From positions 573,534,606 through 573,598,605 of the forward strand of contig OX422217.1 of NCBI GenBank assembly GCA_949130495.1: a stretch of 64,000 nucleotides of DNA, read 5' to 3'. How positions within the stretch are numbered: the stretch's first letter is position 1; each line of letters starts with the position of its first letter. Of the stretch, positions 32,786 to 42,586 are shown in pieces. The notes under the pieces are model-generated. The model saw only the letters and a list, made by a program, of their open reading frames with translations. It was not told the origin of the DNA and ran no database searches. Made by a program: the position numbers and the translations under genes. The stretch is from Sambucus nigra. Taxonomy: Eukaryota; Streptophyta; Magnoliopsida; Dipsacales; Adoxaceae.

Positions 32786-35341
32786 CTAAGCTACTACTTT
32801 TCCATTTTGCATTAACACACATCCCAAACCATTTTTAGAAGCATCACTATAAATCACAAATCCTCCTGTACCGGAAGGAATAGTCAAAATTAGGGCAGTT
32901 ACTAGTCGATTCTTAAGTTCTCGAAAACTATTCTCAACTTCCTCAGACCATTCATATTTCACCGTCTTTTGTGTTAACCTAGACAGAGGCTTGGCAATAC
33001 TAAAAAATCCTTCAACAAATCTTCGATAATAACCTGCTAATCCTAGGAAACTACGAATCTCCGTTACATTAGTTGGTCTTGGCCAATCTAGTATAGCCTC
33101 GATCTTTTGAGGATCAACCGACACTCCCTTCTTGGATATGACATGTCCTAGAAAAGAAACACTAGGCAACCAAAATTCACACTTCTTCAATTTTTCATAT
33201 AATTTCTCTTTCCTAAGGATTTGTAATACTATCTCCAAATGCTTCTCGTGTTCTTCAATACCTTTGGAATAAATAAGGATGTCATCAATGAAAACAACCA
33301 CACAATGATCCAGATATTTCCTAAACACTCTATTCATCATATCCATAAAAGCGACTGGTGCATTAGTTAATCCAAATGGCATCACAAGAAATTCATAGTG
33401 ACCATATCTAGTACGAAAAGTTGATTTCGAAATATCCTCTTCCTTAATCTTCAATTGGTGATAGCCTGACCTAAGGTCAATCTTCGAAAATACTTGTGCA
33501 CCTTGCAGTTGGTCAAACAAATCATCTATACGAGGTAAGGGATATTTATTCTTAATGGTCACCTTATTTAGTTCACGATAATCTATACATAACCTCATCG
33601 TTCCATCCTTCTTTTTAACAAATAACACTGGAGCACCCCAAGGGGATATACTAGGTCTAATAAAACCCTTGTCTAATAGATCTTGTAATTGAACTTTTAA
33701 CTCCCTTAACTCTAAAGGTGCCATGCGATAAGGTGGTTTTGAGATTGGTGTGGTTCCAGGAACAAGGTCAATGGTAAATTCTACTTCTCTACTAGGAGGA
33801 AGACTGGGCAAATCATCTAGAAAAACATATGGAAAAAGCCTAGCTATAGGGATATCTTCTAAACTAGGCTCTTTTGTTTGTAAATCAATAACACTGGCAA
33901 GGAATCCTTGACATCCTTTCTTAAGAAAACTACAAGCTTGCATTGCAGAGATAATACGCATGGGAGATAAGATGCTAGTTCCTTCAAAACTGAATTCTAG
34001 TTGGTTAGGAATTTGGAAAATAACTCTCTTCTCAAAATAATCCACCCTAGCATGATATGATGCTAACCAATCCATCCCCAAAATGACTTCAAAATCTCTT
34101 ATGTCTAAAACTATCAAATCAGCGAATAGTTTATGACTACTGACATTTATAGGGCAAGACTTATATAGTAATGTTCCCGTCAATAACTCACCCGAAGGAG
34201 TAGAAACGTGTATGATATGATTCAAGGATTCAGGAATATTAGGAAATCGATTAACAAAACGCACAGACACAAATGAATGGGTAGAAACAGGATCAATTAA
34301 AACTTGAAAAGGTTGTGCACATATAGAAAGTGTACCTGACACTACTGCATTAGAAGCCTTTGCATCAGAAAGATTAAAGACTCTACCTTGTCTGCCCTGA
34401 TTCTTATTGTCATTAGAAGTCTTTGTTGCCGCCCTCCCTTTGTTAAGACAATCTCGCATTTTATGCCCCTTTTGGCCACACCCAAAGCAACTCCCCGTCT
34501 CCAGGTAACACGGACGCCCTCTATGAATATTACCACAATGTTGGCATTTATCAACATTAGAGGTTTTTTTTACTAAAGGTTGCCCTATATTAGGTATAGT
34601 CCTAAAGGTTTTGTTATTGGGGTTCCTTCCTCTTTGTTCTCCAAACTTCCTCTTCCCCTCTCTAACCTGATTATATTCTTCACTATCCTTCTCAGCTATT
34701 GTTGCCCTAGCCACCACGTCATTATATGCTGTCAACTTTAGGATGGAAATTCGGCTACGAATATTCAAACTTAACCCACGTTCAAACTTCTTGGCTCTTA
34801 AAACATCAGCTATCACAACATGAGGTGCGAAACGGGATAACTCAGTAAACTTTGCCTCATATTGACTAACCGTCATATTTCCTTGAACCAGACCCATGAA
34901 GTCAGCTGATTTTTGGTCTTGCACCGTTTTGGGAAAGTATTTCTCGTAGAAGGTCACTAAGAATTCATTCCAACCTATGGGATTATTCCTTTCCCCATGC
35001 ATTCTCTTAGTCATTCTCCACCAATGTTCGGCTTCACCTTCTAACATGAATGTTCCAAATAAAACCCATTGTTCATCTGTACACTTAAGAACATCGAACA
35101 TCTTTTCCATTTGCATCACCCAATTTTCTGCTTCAGTGGGGTTAGGAGTCCCTTTAAAAGACGGAGGATTCAACTTCTTGAACTGTTCAATAGTACAACT
35201 ACTTAGTTCAAGATTCCTTGGTGCTCCATTATTCACCTGATGCTCCACAATTCTTGCTAGACTTTCAATTGCCTTGTATGCACCTTCCAGACCTTCCATA
35301 CTCGAACCACTAGTCCTTGGAGTTGATCTTGCCTTGGTCAT
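32786..35341 (-). pseudogene. Gypsy 3 gag, protease and reverse transcriptase
   Basis: 851 open codons from ATG at 35341. Gag spans about residues 60-260 ([49 protein letters not shown]); the zinc knuckle [14 protein letters not shown] lies near residue 285. The protease active site reads [13 protein letters not shown] near residue 350; family members usually have a Gly where Val stands, so protease activity is doubtful. Reverse transcriptase: [48 protein letters not shown] and the catalytic [11 protein letters not shown], then the first part of RNase H ([13 protein letters not shown]). The frame ends at a stop made by a 1-base deletion. Confidence 0.94.
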
Positions 35342-35570
35342 TTTCTACAGTCATGGCCAAACGTAATATGTATTATACTAGCCCAAGATTGCATTTTAGA
35401 AAAATAATGATATATAAATAATTATAAATAGACTATAATAAATATGGAGGGTTATCACATAAGTCGGATATTTAATCCTATAACCTATGTATGGAAACTT
35501 AAAATCGATAACGTTCGAAACTTATGTTCAGTAGTCTACGGGTTCATAACCTAGGCTCGGATACCACCTC
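35342..35570 (-). other. Gypsy 3 leader with primer-binding site
   Basis: On the minus strand, TGGTATCCGAGC at 35566-35555 lies a few bases after the LTR end and matches the initiator Met tRNA site except for one base. The rest is an untranslated leader of about 190 bp before the gag ATG. Confidence 0.8.
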
Positions 35571-37862
35571 TGTCACGACCCCGACCCAAAATAGTATTAG
35601 GGAACGAGTGTCTTGACATGCCACCAAGGCAACAAATATTCTGATTTAATTGTTTCCTTAAATAAATGCAACGGATATATTATCACATGGTTATGAATCG
35701 TAAAATACTGAAAGTAAAGGAATTACGTCATCAGAGCTTTCTAAAGGAAACTCCATATATATTAAAAGTAACAACGAGTTACAACTTAAGAAAAAATTAA
35801 ACCTTATTACAAGAGAGCCAGACATGCTCTAAATAAACATTTTACAAAAAGAGCTCTAAAAGCTAAATCTTCAATATAGTCCAGTTTCATTCCGTCCATG
35901 AGCCTAAACGTTTCCTGAAAAATGTTTATTTATACAACATCAGCTAAAAGCCGAATGAGGTTCAATCTCCAGACATTCCAGGGTTTTCAGAAAATAGATA
36001 CCTATTCAAGTCAAAAGAGAAGGCATATACATATATGGAGAAGAACTTGCATTAAATAGATATATATTTTGAAATGAAAGTGTATATATCACAATTGGAT
36101 ATCTCAGAATAAGACGAATGCAACAAATCAAATGTGATATCTTTTTCTTTCAATCATATCATTTTGATGGCCAAGTACACTCTAATACCGTATTCTTCTA
36201 CCGTATTATACCCCGGTAGTTGAGGGTCAATCGAACATGTTCGTCACAACGCCTTATTTAGGGCACACCAGCGATAACCCAACTGGTAAGGTCAGTCAGT
36301 AAAGAGGTCCCTTAGGCTGAATCATATTTTCAATATTCAATATCCTTTTCAATAATCATTTTAATCAGTATGTTTATATGGACAAATATAAACATATCAC
36401 AAATGAATCAATCATTGGTATCACGTGAATTTTGAGAATAAAAGCAGTTCACAAAATATATATAGTTTGCATAATATCATATAATCAAAATACACAAGGA
36501 ATGTCAGAGTACTCACCCAAAATGGAGGTCAAATTTACTGGTATTGAGTCTTCGATCACACGTTAATCTGATAAAGATTTAAGTACACGTTCTAAGGTCC
36601 AGTTTATACTATACTTTAATAATAACTTCCTCTTTTAAGGGATTACTGAATCTCTATTTGTTAACTTTTAAAACTCATTGATCGTAATTGAAGAATTCAA
36701 TTCATAGTCTTTCCTCATCAGTCAGTTCCCAGTAGAGATGGAGGGTCACAGGGGCACCACTTAAATACCATCTCATCTAGACAGAACATTTCCGGATTCA
36801 TTCCCAGTAGAGATGGAGGGTCACAGGGGCACCACTTAAATACCATCTCATCTAGACAGAACTTCACCGGGCCTGACTTTGGAATTACTTAAATCGGATT
36901 CCATAATAACGAGCAATTTCTTTAAAAAGAATTATTTTTAAAAGCATATAATTTCAAACAAGTTTATAAAATTAATTTGGATTTGTTCTAAATTTTAAGT
37001 TTTGATTAGTGAATTCTTTATTGTATTTTACCAGCATAACTACTAAGTAAAGCTATAAAACAATAAATTAAAACTATAAAGATGCATTATAACATTAAGA
37101 TTACCTTAAGATGAATATCCCTAAGAACTTCTTCTTAGACTTTCTCACACTTTCTCTCACTATTTCTTTCTATAATTCTCAAGGAATTGGTGTGAGTTTC
37201 AAATGATCCCCCAAAGGCCCTATTTATAGTTTTCCAAATATCCCACGGTGTTGACACGTGTCTTGGTGATAAGGTTTCACTTTGGTGAGTCGTCGTTCAC
37301 GTGTCGTGCAACGGATCAGCCTTGCAGTCTTGGTTTACCAAACGGCGACATGTGTTTTTTCCTTTTTCTAGAGGATTTACATGAGTTTTATCCTTTCCTA
37401 TAGAGGTGACACGTGTGTAGTGGATATGTTCAAAAACCGAGCACGAGGTGTCGAGGATAAGTATTAAGGGTATAAGGGTCATTTCGGACCTGAAGGGCAT
37501 TTTGGTAATTTCACACCATATATTTTCAATATTTCTTTTAGGTCCCTAAAAATATTTTATTTACGAAAAGGCCCCTTTTTATTTTTCATTTTGGTCCCTG
37601 AAACTTTCTTTATTAAAACCAAGTCCCTAAAGTTTCATAAAATTGTATTTTCTACCCCAAAACTTATCACTTAGCTTAGGATGTGCCATAAAATCTCAAT
37701 CTGACCCATTTTACCGTTGATTCTTCAAATTGAAAAATGGGATTTGTCAAATTAAGAACTCGAAATATCATATATGTAATAATATATCATTATTAGATAG
37801 TAAGTATGACGAAATTGAAAGAAGACAATTATATATTAGCATAAGAAAATAGGGTTATTACA
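35571..37862 (-). repeat. Gypsy 3 5' LTR
   Basis: 2292 bp; in plus reading TGTCACGACCCCGACCC to AGGGTTATTACA. It is complete and holds a two-copy 75-bp repeat at 36726-36863 (AGTAGAGATGGAGGGTCACA). It matches the 3' LTR with few differences, so the insertion is fairly young. The following five bases, TATTC (37863-37867), are the right target duplication. Confidence 0.94.
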
Positions 37863-38382
37863 TATTCAGTAAGCAATGGAGGATATTTAATCCTATCCAT
37901 TCCAAAGATGAGACAATGCATATCTGCCGCGAAAATTAGGATAAGTTATGCTTTTAATGACATCTATATCTTAGTACGTCTAAGTGGGGTATTGCAGAAT
38001 ACTCTTTATGGAAGTCACCTACGTGAGTAAGAAGGGGGCCACTTCTATGAGAATAATGAAAGGCATATTCTCTAAAATACTTGAGGAACCAAGTGGTGTT
38101 CACGGCCAAAATGAACACAAACGTGAGAACCAACTGTGTTGATGAATTGTTGTGTGAATACTTTTGTCTAGGTTTACAAAAACGGTTGACGGTTCAAGGA
38201 CGTGAAGTCTACTGATTAACCAAGTAAATCCGATAGTATATCACTAAGGAAAGTTCAAGGCCACTAGGCTACTTCTCCCGATGCAATAAGTCTTCAGTTT
38301 TACTCAACTTGTGTCTGCATCTGCATCTGCATTAGCATCTATTTGGTTTTATTTATAGCGATATATCATTCATGTGGTGGAT
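37863..38382 (+). other. Copia 2 3' untranslated region, right part
   Basis: Resumes copia 2 after gypsy 3 with TATTCAGTAAGC, as in copia 1 near 18752, and ends at the purine-rich CATGTGGTGGAT before the LTR start at 38383. One G of the tract (TGTGGGGGAT in copia 1) has changed to T. Confidence 0.85.
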
Positions 38383-39459
38383 TGTTGGAAAATTGGATTG
38401 AAATGGATTTTAGAAAGCTGTCCAGAATTTTCTGGACAGAATTTTGAGCAACTTTGAGCTCAAATTTAGGTGGGACCCACACTACAAAAATCGTGGGACC
38501 ATATACGAACGCGTTCACCTCCGCAAGGAGATTAACGTAGTATATTCATACGTCCAATTTTAATAATTTATGAATGATAAATATGTCCCCAAAGTGAGTC
38601 ACAAAGTAATGAAAGTTAATGAATTGGGTGTGTTTTAACTCTTGTCCCACATTGGAAGAGTAGTTGAAATTTGATGAGTTAATAACACCACAAGTATGGA
38701 CTAACGCTTCGATGCCTTGGGGTATCCCAACTCTTTGAAGGGGAGATGGCCTAAGCTATGCACGGGTTGACTTTCGATCAAAAGTCCACACGCGCGCGTC
38801 CGGCCAGCTCGGCTCGGCTCGGCTCGGTTCGGGCTTGGGCTTGGGCTTGGGCTTATAAAAATCTCCTACATTTTTGGGCCGAATTTATTTAACTTTTTGG
38901 GCTTTAATTATTAATTAATTACGAAATTAATTAATTAATTAATAAACTGTTGGCAGTTATTGCCAACAGTAAACAGTTAATTCGTTTAGCTGTTTTGACA
39001 GTTATTTTCCAACCGTCACATACTTTACTATAAATACAGATGCCTCCCTCCGTTTTTAAAACAATGAAAAATTTCCCTCTTCCAGAATTGCTGTCATTTT
39101 ATTCCTGTCATATCTGTTCCAGAAATTCTTTTTTCTGCATAACATATCTTGCATTGTTGTTGAGTAAAAGGCACAGAATTTGAGTTCGTTGAAATTAATT
39201 ATTGTTGTGCTACATAATTAATTGGTAAAATCCGTTCTATCTTGGGGGACATTATTCTTCAACCTCGGAGCACATTGGAGGGAATAAATTGTCTTAAGGA
39301 CACTGTGAGATTCACAGCGCTCGGATTATCTTTCTATTTTTATTATTTTTTCTGCAAATTCAAGTAATTGTTTTATTTCAGTAATTCTGTTTTAATTTCA
39401 AATTATATAATAATTATTAATTCTGTACAAATTGTTATTTATAAATAGTAGACATAACA
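38383..39459 (+). repeat. Copia 2 3' LTR
   Basis: 1077 bp, TGTTGGAAAATTGGATTG to GTAGACATAACA, followed by the target duplication TGCAT. It carries a GC-rich minisatellite (GGCTC then GGGCTT units, 38800-38850), CAGTTA-type motifs and a TATA box CTATAAATA at 39028-39036. It is the undisturbed version of the rearranged 5' LTR. Confidence 0.95.
38800..38850 (+). repeat. GGCTC/GGGCTT minisatellite in copia 2 LTR
   Basis: About four GGCTC units followed by four GGGCTT units. The related stretch in the 5' LTR (20797-20825 inverted, and 22042-22056 direct) is where the inverted segment joins. Simple repeats of this kind offer microhomology for strand switching. Confidence 0.8.
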
Positions 39460-40155
39460 TGCATGTCCTAGGATGAGGAGACGCAAAGCCGGGAACTGCA
39501 TGCCAAAATCACATTTTCTTTATCCAACGGTTCATGGATCCCAAATCATTTGATAAGTTCTCATGAATTACTCCTCCCTTATATTTGATATTATAATTTT
39601 TTTCTCTTTAAATTTTGTATTATGATAGTTAATATTTGTGGCATGCATAGAAACTACACTTTATCCGAATAGGGATGTGCTAGTACCTGGGTGAACGAGT
39701 TGTTCATCTTAACATGGTGGGTGAGCACTAAGTTCCATCGGAAGCTCCTCTATATCCTATCGCCCTCACATTACTCTCGATGGATTCCCTCCGCTTAACT
39801 TATAGTGGAGTTATTGATTTGATTTCTTATAATTCTACTCACATGTTATCTTTCCTTTTACTACAAACACCCTTTTTTCTATTCTGAATTTTGTGTAGGT
39901 GGTATTAGTAACAACGTCAAGATGTGCGAGAGTGGATATCCTCAACAGCTAAGTAGTTTAAAGAGATGGTGCAATCATGTGCTTCGTGCCCTGTTACAGA
40001 GGTCTCAGAACCTGCAAGCTCTTCATGGTTGGTATACCGGTTTGTCCCAGGTTGGCGGGAACAGGACCATGCGAGGGAGTCAATCGATGAGGATGGTTTA
40101 TTTTTTTATGTATTTCTCTATTTCATGATTTAGAATGCATGCTTTTAAATTTCAC
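39460..40155 (+). other. Spacer right of copia 2 with a coding-like fragment
   Basis: Begins with the right TGCAT duplication. From 39899 an open stretch follows a possible 3' splice site (TTTTGTGTAG) and runs to 40128: MCESGYPQQLSSLKRWCNH and LLQRSQNLQALHGWYTGL among others. I do not recognise it. Together with 20275-20382 it may represent exons of a gene or transposon hit by copia 2, but frame and order cannot be shown. The rest is AT-rich with no gene seen. Confidence 0.3.
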
Positions 40156-40158
40156 TAG

Positions 40159-40568
40159 TGCTGCGTTTGGAAGACAGGAAACCTGACGAAAAAGAAAGGA
40201 AAACGTATTTCTCATGTCTTTTTATTTGTTTGGTTTGCAAAAAAAATATGAGACCCATTTAAAAATAAGTTTTCAGCATCATTTGTTTTCCTATAAAACT
40301 AGTACGACCAAAATGCTCGAATTTTGTACCTCGGGAAAATTTAAACCCCTTAAACCCTTGTCGAAACAAACAAGCTAAAAATCTTCCACAACTCTCTTTT
40401 AAAATCACAATAGCTTGTGGAATAATTATCTCATTAGAAATTATCAACAGTTAAATATGTAAATTCAGGATCCCAAAAAATATTAAAGTGGTTGAATTTT
40501 CAACTTATAAATAACGAGTTCACCTTCAATATCAAACAAATCTTTCTTCCTGTCATCCAAACGCAGCA
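40159..40568. mobile_element. Possible 410-bp MITE with Harbinger-like ends
   Basis: TGCTGCGTTTGGAAGACAGGAA at 40159-40180 recurs inverted at 40547-40568 with one mismatch, enclosing AT-rich noncoding DNA. This is the build of a miniature inverted-repeat element. No convincing target duplication: TAG lies on the left and GAA on the right. Either it is a MITE next to a Harbinger fragment, or the left end of the larger element contains an inner inverted copy of its tip. Confidence 0.6.
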
Positions 40569-40725
40569 GAAAAGGTAGTTCTTCATCTCCAAAAAAAATT
40601 CATTTTGAAGTTATTTGTTTACACACAACACACACACATGTATATCTATAACTGTTTGATTTTGCATGTAGGTTTACCAATGTTTATTTAGAATGTGAAA
40701 ATATTTGTATTTATAACAAACACTG

Positions 40726-41119
40726 TTCTAAAAAACTCGCCTAGGCTCCGTCTAGGCTTAAAGCTTGGGAGAAACGCCTCGCCTTACGCTTTTCACGCCT
40801 TATTCTTGGTAAAACCCTTAAGGCGCACTTTTTTCTAAAAAAAACAATGATTTAGTGAAACGATGTCGCCTTTTAAAGAATTTGTTTACAAATCGGACCA
40901 TTATCTCATCAAAAATAATCGAATAGTATTTTAATTTGCAAATATTCAGACATATTTTTATGATATGTGAAATTTTTGTATTTTAATAGTCTTGCTATGG
41001 TTAAAAAATATTAAAATATATTAAGAAGGCTAAACGCGTTTTCACGCCTAGCGCCGCCTAGGCTTCTAAGGCTTAAAACTTGGCCTCCACGCCTCAATCA
41101 CGCCTCGCGTTTTTTAGAA
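40726..41119. mobile_element. Small inverted-repeat element with GCCTAGGC-rich ends
   Basis: TTCTAAAAAACTCG at 40726 and its inverted partner at 41106-41119 (TTCTAAAAAACGCG read inverted) bound about 394 bp. Next to both ends are segments rich in GCCTAGGC, GGCTTAAAGCTTG and CGCCTCGCC that are roughly inverted to each other. No protein. Similar foldback-like repeats are common in plant genomes; I saw no clear target duplication. Confidence 0.5.
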
Positions 41120-41693
41120 TCTTGATAACAGATAATGTTAGTAATTTTTGAGAAAATAATGATATTTATTTTGTAAGTAGGAAATTATCCAAATGATTAT
41201 TTAGAATTTAAGCTATCATGATTTTACACAAAAAAATCACGATTATATATATAATGATATATATGATGATAATAATTTTGAGAAAAATAAAGAAAAATAC
41301 AAGCTAAGCCCAAAAGAAGAACAAACCTAGTCCTTAAGTATACATTTCCATTGTTTGGACTTTGGAGCTTAACAATATGACAGTACATATTTTTGAAAAA
41401 TGGAACAAGCTCAAAGAAAAATAAATAACATTATTTTGAAAAAGCTACGGTTTGGTTTCTCAAGACATAATGATATGTGGTTGAAATAGCTATACCTACC
41501 TACTTAAAGCTACAACTAGCTATTTTAATTTTTTATTTCCATTTTTCGGTATGTAGCTTTTCATTCATGGAATATATCAAATATATCGTGTAGCCATTAA
41601 ATTGCAACATAAAAAATAAAAATAAAAACAACTTACAATAAATAAATAAATAAGTTATGTGACAAAAAAACTCAGAAAATATAGTTAAAAAAA

Positions 41694-42183
41694 TTATGAT
41701 TTTTTATATTATTATATTTAATGTAGGCTCTCGTTTTTATTTTTTCAATTAAAAAATATGTTTACTATGTGCTTTTTTTTACACATGGTTTTTTTTTAAA
41801 AAAAATTGATGTCTTAGAAACGCGATTGGGTAGTTCGATGTCATGAACCCACATCCATTAAATGATTTGGGTCCGCGCGAGCGGCACAAACCAACCACGT
41901 CTCTGAGACATCAAAGTATTGCTGTCTTAGAAACATAAAAAAGTCTTCCGATTTTTTACTATATGCAATATATTTTTTATTTGGTAAAAAATATGTTCTC
42001 ACTGTAAAAATGTTTTTTTTATTTGGTAATAAATATGTTCTCACTGTAGTGAGAGTATATATTTTTTACCCAACAAAAGAAAAACCTAATGCATACAGTG
42101 AGAAAAAGAACATATGGTAAACATGTTTTTAACGACAAAAAAAAAACAGCATACATTAAATGTAATAAAATAAAAAATCATAA
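41694..42183. mobile_element. 490-bp element with long inverted ends
   Basis: TTATGATTTTTTATATTATT... at 41694-41730 is matched inverted by ...AATAAAATAAAAAATCATAA at 42152-42183, giving terminal repeats of about 32 bp with a few differences. The inside has a repeated GTCTTAGAAAC (41812, 41928) and copies of AAATATGTTCTCACTGT (41991, 42032) with an inverted one near 42100. Noncoding MITE-like structure; it lies upstream of the transposase fragment. Confidence 0.55.
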
Positions 42184-42310
42184 GAAGCATTCTTTATAAT
42201 CTTCTCTATATTTATTAACAGCATTCTAAATAATATTCTTTTTAAAGAGTCTCTCAGTTTGAAAAGTATTCTAAAGTATTACTATTAATTTTGGTTTCGC
42301 TCGTATTTAG

Positions 42311-42586
42311 ATGGCTTCACCAGAAGGTTCTGATGATTAAATGGAGGTAGCATGTGTCGTAGTTGCTTGTGCAATTGTTTTATTAACTAGTGGAGAAAAT
42401 TATTTAGAGTTTCTTGACAAAGATTCATTTCGCAATAAATATTTAACAGATAGATAATTTAGCGAAGATGTAATTAAGTCCAATGAATATTGTTATAATT
42501 TGGTGAGGATGAATGTGGAATCATTTGATAGATTGGTATATATTCTTAAGGGAACGAACAAGTTACATGATACAATACATCTTAAG
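42311..42586 (+). pseudogene. PIF/Harbinger transposase N-terminal fragment
   Basis: ATG at 42311. The frame reads MASPEGSDD, stop, MEVACVVVACAIVLLTSGEN, a second stop, then FSEDVIKSNEYCYNLVRMNV and HDTIHL; it is interrupted by gypsy 1 within HLK and resumes at 53351 as VVEEVVIFLHTIAHN before a stop. This is the helical N-terminal domain (DUF8040 type) found before the DDE domain in plant PIF/Harbinger transposases and related HARBI1-like proteins. The catalytic part is absent: 14 bp after HTIAHN the Myb-like gene starts, which implies an internal deletion. Non-functional. Confidence 0.85.
42582..42586. repeat. Target-site duplication TTAAG of gypsy 1, left copy
   Basis: TTAAG precedes the left LTR and again follows the right LTR at 53346-53350. 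Removing gypsy 1 with one copy restores a continuous transposase reading frame (HLKVVEE). Confidence 0.97.

Larger units (their letters stand above)
27231..37862 (-). mobile_element. Gypsy 3: nearly intact chromovirus-type Ty3/gypsy element
   Basis: Minus-strand element inside the copia 2 3' region: 5' LTR 35571-37862, primer site 35555-35566, gag-protease-RT (35341 to 32786), RNase H-integrase-chromodomain-like C-terminus (32690 to 30984), purine tract 30939-30951, 3' LTR up to 28670, and an extra rearranged piece to 27231. The right flank starts TATTC; the left flank keeps only TAT of that duplication because the left end is rearranged. Gene order (RT before integrase) and the C-terminal [14 protein letters not shown] are typical of Tekay/Del-like plant chromoviruses. 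It is the least damaged coding element of the window. Confidence 0.93.
20764..39459 (+). mobile_element. Copia 2: Ty1/copia element with nested gypsy
   Basis: Both LTRs, the leader, gag, protease, integrase, reverse transcriptase and RNase H are present in copia order, and the target duplication TGCAT is complete. Without the nested gypsy 3 (27231-37862) the element is about 8.1 kb, of which about 1.2 kb is an inverted self-copy in the 5' LTR. The right parts of the two LTRs (22042-22667 and 38826-39459) differ at few positions, so it is younger than copia 1. Coding damage: a 44-bp deletion in pol, a 7-G frameshift, and a handful of stops. It could have moved only with proteins from another copy. 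Confidence 0.95.
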
